This document shows positions 6,174-8,340 of a stretch of DNA of 8,340 bases, piece after piece (position 1 is the first letter of the stretch; every line of letters begins with the position of its first letter). The notes below the pieces were generated by a model. The model searched no databases. It was not told the DNA's origin and saw nothing but the letters and a program-made list of their open reading frames with translations. The position numbers and the translations under genes were made by a program. The DNA comes from UMGS1532 sp045542355 (GTDB lineage Bacteria; Bacillota; Clostridia; Oscillospirales; Acutalibacteraceae), in assembly GCA_045542355.1 (NCBI GenBank), contig JAZQKX010000018.1, forward strand, positions 1 to 8,340, given 5' to 3'.

Positions 6174-6427
6174 AGTGATATTCCGTCTGCGACGGAGTGA
6201 TATTTTCGCAAAGTGAAAGTGATATTGAAGCCTTACGGCTTCAGTTATATTCAATAAGGTGCATAGCACCTTCATTCTTCGCAGCAAGATTTATCTTGCG
6301 GAGAAATATTCGCCTCTCTAAAACTCGCGAAGCGAATATCACTTGGCGAAGCCAAATATAACTGCGAAGCAATATAACTGCGAAGCAATATAACTGCGAA
6401 GCAATATAACTGCGAAGCAATATAACT
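6174..6427. repeat. Dyad-symmetric stem-loop array built on a 9-base motif
   Basis: On the + strand AGTGATATT occurs at 6174, 6196 and 6218 and AGTTATATT at 6243. The reverse forms follow: AATATCACT at 6335 and AATATAACT at 6355, 6371, 6387, 6403 and 6419. A degenerate copy (AGAAATATT) is at 6302. The spaces hold different small stem-loops: CCGTC/GACGG (6183-6195), TTCGC/GTGAA (6205-6217), GAAGCC/GGCTTC (6227-6242), AAGGTGC/GCACCTT (6256-6272), GCAAGAT/ATCTTGC (6284-6299), ATATTCGC/GCGAATAT (6306-6339), TGGC/GCCA (6344-6354) and GC-GAA-GC four times. The left motifs can pair with the right ones, so the whole can fold as a large branched structure or cruciform. It is noncoding: the open frames across it exist only because the repeat has no stops. 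No transposase and no clear target duplication are visible. I do not know a name for this element; it could be a MITE-like or REP-like dispersed repeat, or part of an RNA. Confidence 0.8.
6364..6427. repeat. Four perfect 16-bp tandem repeats (GCGAAGCAATATAACT)
   Basis: The unit GCGAAGCAATATAACT is repeated exactly four times. A variant unit with a longer stem (TGGCGAAGCCA plus AATATAACT, 6344-6363) stands before them. The sequence GCGAAGC is known from DNA chemistry as an unusually stable mini-hairpin with a GAA loop. Identical units suggest recent slippage or amplification, so the copy number may vary between strains. Confidence 0.9.
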
Positions 6428-6445
6428 GCAGCCATCAAAGACAAA
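6428..6445 (+). repeat. Inverted near-copy of the ppdK 3' end
   Basis: Bases 6428-6445 on the + strand read GCA GCC ATC AAA GAC AAA, which would encode AAIKDK. The last codons of ppdK on the - strand (6489-6506) are GCT GCT ATC AAA GAC AAC, encoding AAIKDN. The 11-mer ATCAAAGACAA is exact, and all three differences are at third codon positions, one of them changing Asn to Lys. The two copies face each other across the ppdK terminator. It may be a remnant of an inverted duplication; chance cannot be excluded at this length. Confidence 0.45.
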
Positions 6446-6475
6446 AAACCTCTTGGATTTCTCCAAGAGGTTTTT
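6443..6475 (-). terminator. Terminator of ppdK
   Basis: CCTCTTGGA (6449-6457) pairs with TCCAAGAGG (6462-6470) around TTTC, extended by A residues (6443-6448) opposite T residues (6471-6475). On the - strand the stem is followed by TTTTTTGTC, and it lies about 15 bases after the ppdK stop. It is nearly symmetric and could also act on the + strand. Confidence 0.85.
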
Positions 6476-6485
6476 ATATCAACAA

Positions 6486-8340
6486 TTATTTGTTGTCTTT
6501 GATAGCAGCCTGTGCGGCAGCGAGGCGAGCTACAGGTACGCGGAAAGGTGAGCAAGATACATAGTCGAGGCCGATCTTGTGGCAGAACTCAACGGAAACA
6601 GGGTCGCCGCCGTGTTCGCCGCAGATGCCGCAATGCATCTCGGGTCTTACCTTCTTACCGAGGGTAACAGCCATATCCATGAGCTTACCAACGCCGGTCT
6701 GGTCGAGCTTTGCGAAGGGATCGTTCTCAAAGATCTTGGTGTCGTAGTAAGCCTCGAGGAACTTACCAGCGTCGTCTCTGGAGAAGCCGAAGGTCATCTG
6801 GGTAAGGTCATTTGTACCGAAGCAGAAGAACTCAGCCTCTTTTGCGATTTCGTCAGCGGTGAGACAAGCTCTGGGGATTTCCATCATTGTACCAACTTCG
6901 TACTTGAGGTCGGCGCCAGCGGCGGTGATTTCAGCGTCGGCGGTAGCAACAACGATATCCTTAACGAACTTCATTTCCTTAACTTCGCCGGTAAGAGGAA
7001 TCATGATTTCGGGAACGAGGTTCCAGTCAGCATGAGCCTTCTTAACATTGATAGCAGCGCGGATAACAGCAGCAGTCTGCATCTTTGCGATTTCAGGATA
7101 GGTAACAGCCAAACGGCAGCCACGGTGACCCATCATGGGGTTGAACTCGTGGAGACCCTGGATGATAGCCTTGATGTCAGCAACAGTCTTGCCCTGAGCC
7201 TTAGCGAGAGCCTCGATGTCAGCCTCTTCGGTGGGAACGAACTCATGGAGAGGAGGATCGAGGAAACGGATGGTTACGGGGCAACCTTCAAGAGCTTCGT
7301 AAAGCTTCTCGAAGTCTCCCTGCTGATAGGGAAGAATCTTATCGAGAGCTGCTTCTCTTTCTTCAACAGTGTCAGCACAGATCATCTCACGGAAAGCAGC
7401 AATTCTGTCTGCTTCGAAGAACATGTGCTCGGTACGGCAGAGGCCGATACCTTCAGCGCCAAGCTCACGAGCCTTCTTAGCGTCGGCAGGTGTGTCGGCA
7501 TTGGTGCGAACCTTCAAAGTTCTAAACTTGTCAGCCCAATCCATGATGGTCTTGAACTCGCCAACGATTTCAGCGTCAACGGTGGGGATGATGCCATCGT
7601 AGATAGCACCGGTAGAACCATCGATAGAAATATAGTCGCCCTCAACGTAGGTCTTGCCTGCGAGAGTGAACTTCTTGTTTTCTTCATCCATGATGATGTC
7701 GCCACAACCGGATACACAGCAGGTACCCATACCACGAGCAACAACGGCTGCGTGAGAGGTCATACCGCCACGAACGGTGAGGATACCCTGGGAAGCCTTC
7801 ATACCGGTGATGTCTTCGGGAGAGGTCTCAAGACGAACGAGGATAACCTTTTCGCCACGGGCATTCCAAGCTTCAGCATCTTCAGCAGTGAATACAACCT
7901 TACCACAAGCAGCACCAGGAGAAGCGCCGAGGCCCTTACCGGCAGGAACTGCAGCCTTGATAGCCTTAGCATCGAACTGAGGATGAAGAAGAGTGTCAAG
8001 GTTTCTGGGGTCGATCATTGCAACAGCTTTCTTTTCATCGATCATGCCTTCATCAACGAGGTCGCAAGCGATCTTAAGAGCAGCCTGTGCAGTTCTCTTA
8101 CCGTTTCTGGTCTGGAGCATATAGAGCTTCTCGTTTTCAACGGTGAACTCCATATCCTGCATATCGTGATAATGGTTTTCAAGGATGGAGCAGATCTCGG
8201 TAAACTGAGCATAAGCTGCAGGGAACTTCTTTTCCATCTCTTCTATCTTCATAGGTGTTCTAACACCTGCAACAACGTCCTCGCCCTGAGCGTTTACAAG
8301 GAACTCGCCCATGAGCTTCTTTTCACCTGTTGCGGGGGCG
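6486..8340 (-). CDS. ppdK: Pyruvate, phosphate dikinase, C-terminal part
   Basis: The reading frame is open to the window edge. The Met at 8310-8312 is internal, because the codons before it (ATGEKKL) match the family. About 617 of roughly 875 residues are present; the N-terminal ATP-grasp domain is outside. PPDK interconverts pyruvate + ATP + Pi and PEP + AMP + PPi in the cytoplasm. Numbering from the Met at 8312, the swivelling phosphohistidine is His187 in GGMTSHAAVVARG (codon 7752-7754), with the Thr two residues earlier that PPDK regulatory proteins phosphorylate. The PEP/pyruvate TIM-barrel domain follows, with Arg293 (LCRTEH), Arg349 (TIRFLDPPLHEF), RGCRL, Glu478 (MMEIPRA), Asn501-Asp502 (FGTNDLTQ) and the catalytic Cys564 (HCGICGEHGG). 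All key residues are intact. Codon choice is strongly biased and unlike the methyltransferase gene, as expected of a highly expressed central enzyme. It ends at TAA (6486-6488) before its own terminator. Confidence 0.96.
   Translation of the reverse strand, partial: APATGEKKLMGEFLVNAQGEDVVAGVRTPMKIEEMEKKFPAAYAQFTEICSILENHYHDMQDMEFTVENEKLYMLQTRNGKRTAQAALKIACDLVDEGMIDEKKAVAMIDPRNLDTLLHPQFDAKAIKAAVPAGKGLGASPGAACGKVVFTAEDAEAWNARGEKVILVRLETSPEDITGMKASQGILTVRGGMTSHAAVVARGMGTCCVSGCGDIIMDEENKKFTLAGKTYVEGDYISIDGSTGAIYDGIIPTVDAEIVGEFKTIMDWADKFRTLKVRTNADTPADAKKARELGAEGIGLCRTEHMFFEADRIAAFREMICADTVEEREAALDKILPYQQGDFEKLYEALEGCPVTIRFLDPPLHEFVPTEEADIEALAKAQGKTVADIKAIIQGLHEFNPMMGHRGCRLAVTYPEIAKMQTAAVIRAAINVKKAHADWNLVPEIMIPLTGEVKEMKFVKDIVVATADAEITAAGADLKYEVGTMMEIPRACLTADEIAKEAEFFCFGTNDLTQMTFGFSRDDAGKFLEAYYDTKIFENDPFAKLDQTGVGKLMDMAVTLGKKVRPEMHCGICGEHGGDPVSVEFCHKIGLDYVSCSPFRVPVARLAAAQAAIKDNK

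Larger units (their letters stand above)
6159..6482. repeat. 12-bp inverted repeat flanking the array and ppdK terminator
   Basis: TTGATATAAAAA at 6159-6170 recurs exactly, in inverse orientation, at 6471-6482. The pair brackets the stem-loop array and the ppdK terminator. The sequence is A/T-rich, so chance is possible. If real, the pair could mark the ends of an inserted or inverted segment. Confidence 0.35.

Noticed and set aside
6174..6427. CRISPR array
   Set aside because: The repeats are 9 to 16 bases, the spacers are palindromic and partly identical, the motif occurs in both orientations, and no cas gene is present.
6241..6555. Open frames on the - strand across the hairpin array giving a repeated peptide (YCFAVILLRS)
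   Set aside because: The 16-bp repeat has no stop codon in any frame, so a repetitive open frame is automatic. There is no RBS or family similarity, and one frame runs into ppdK and its terminator.

Overview
The window looks like chromosomal DNA of an anaerobic gut-type Firmicute, most likely class Clostridia (Oscillospirales/Ruminococcaceae-like). This is inferred from a PEP-forming pyruvate phosphate dikinase, a clostridial-type lactate permease, a DUF1846 protein, strong GA-rich ribosome binding sites and compact U-tailed terminators. No phage, CRISPR, tRNA or rRNA gene is visible.

Layout. 1-169: intergenic, holding the end of a hairpin cut by the window edge, a + strand terminator-like hairpin and the - strand terminator of the next gene. 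170-552 (-): a small secreted Ig-like protein gene. Its signal peptide and its domain lie in different frames, so it reads as a single-base frameshift. 553-775: a divergent promoter region. 776-1846 (+): hemW. 1958-3442 (+): a DUF1846/UPF0371 gene, with its promoter placed upstream of the hemW terminator. 3514-3560: a terminator shared by converging genes. 3559-5211 (-): lactate permease. 5340-6011 (-): an isoprenylcysteine methyltransferase-family membrane protein. 6012-6485: a 474-bp region without a gene. 6486-8340 (-): the C-terminal two thirds of ppdK, running off the right edge.

The most unusual part is 6012-6485. It holds a 254-bp dyad-symmetric array in which a 9-base motif (AGTGATATT/AGTTATATT) occurs four times pointing right and six times pointing left. 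Almost every copy is separated from the next by a different small stem-loop, and the right end is four perfect 16-bp tandem repeats carrying the mini-hairpin GCGAAGC. The array sits between two - strand terminators, one of which has no obvious gene to serve. Next to it is an inverted near-copy of the last codons of ppdK.

The genes do not form one operon. Most have their own promoter and terminator. Four of the five promoters found carry the same extended -10 box, TGTGATAYAAT. Lactate permease and PPDK would both fit three-carbon (lactate/pyruvate/PEP) metabolism, but nothing in the sequence links their regulation.
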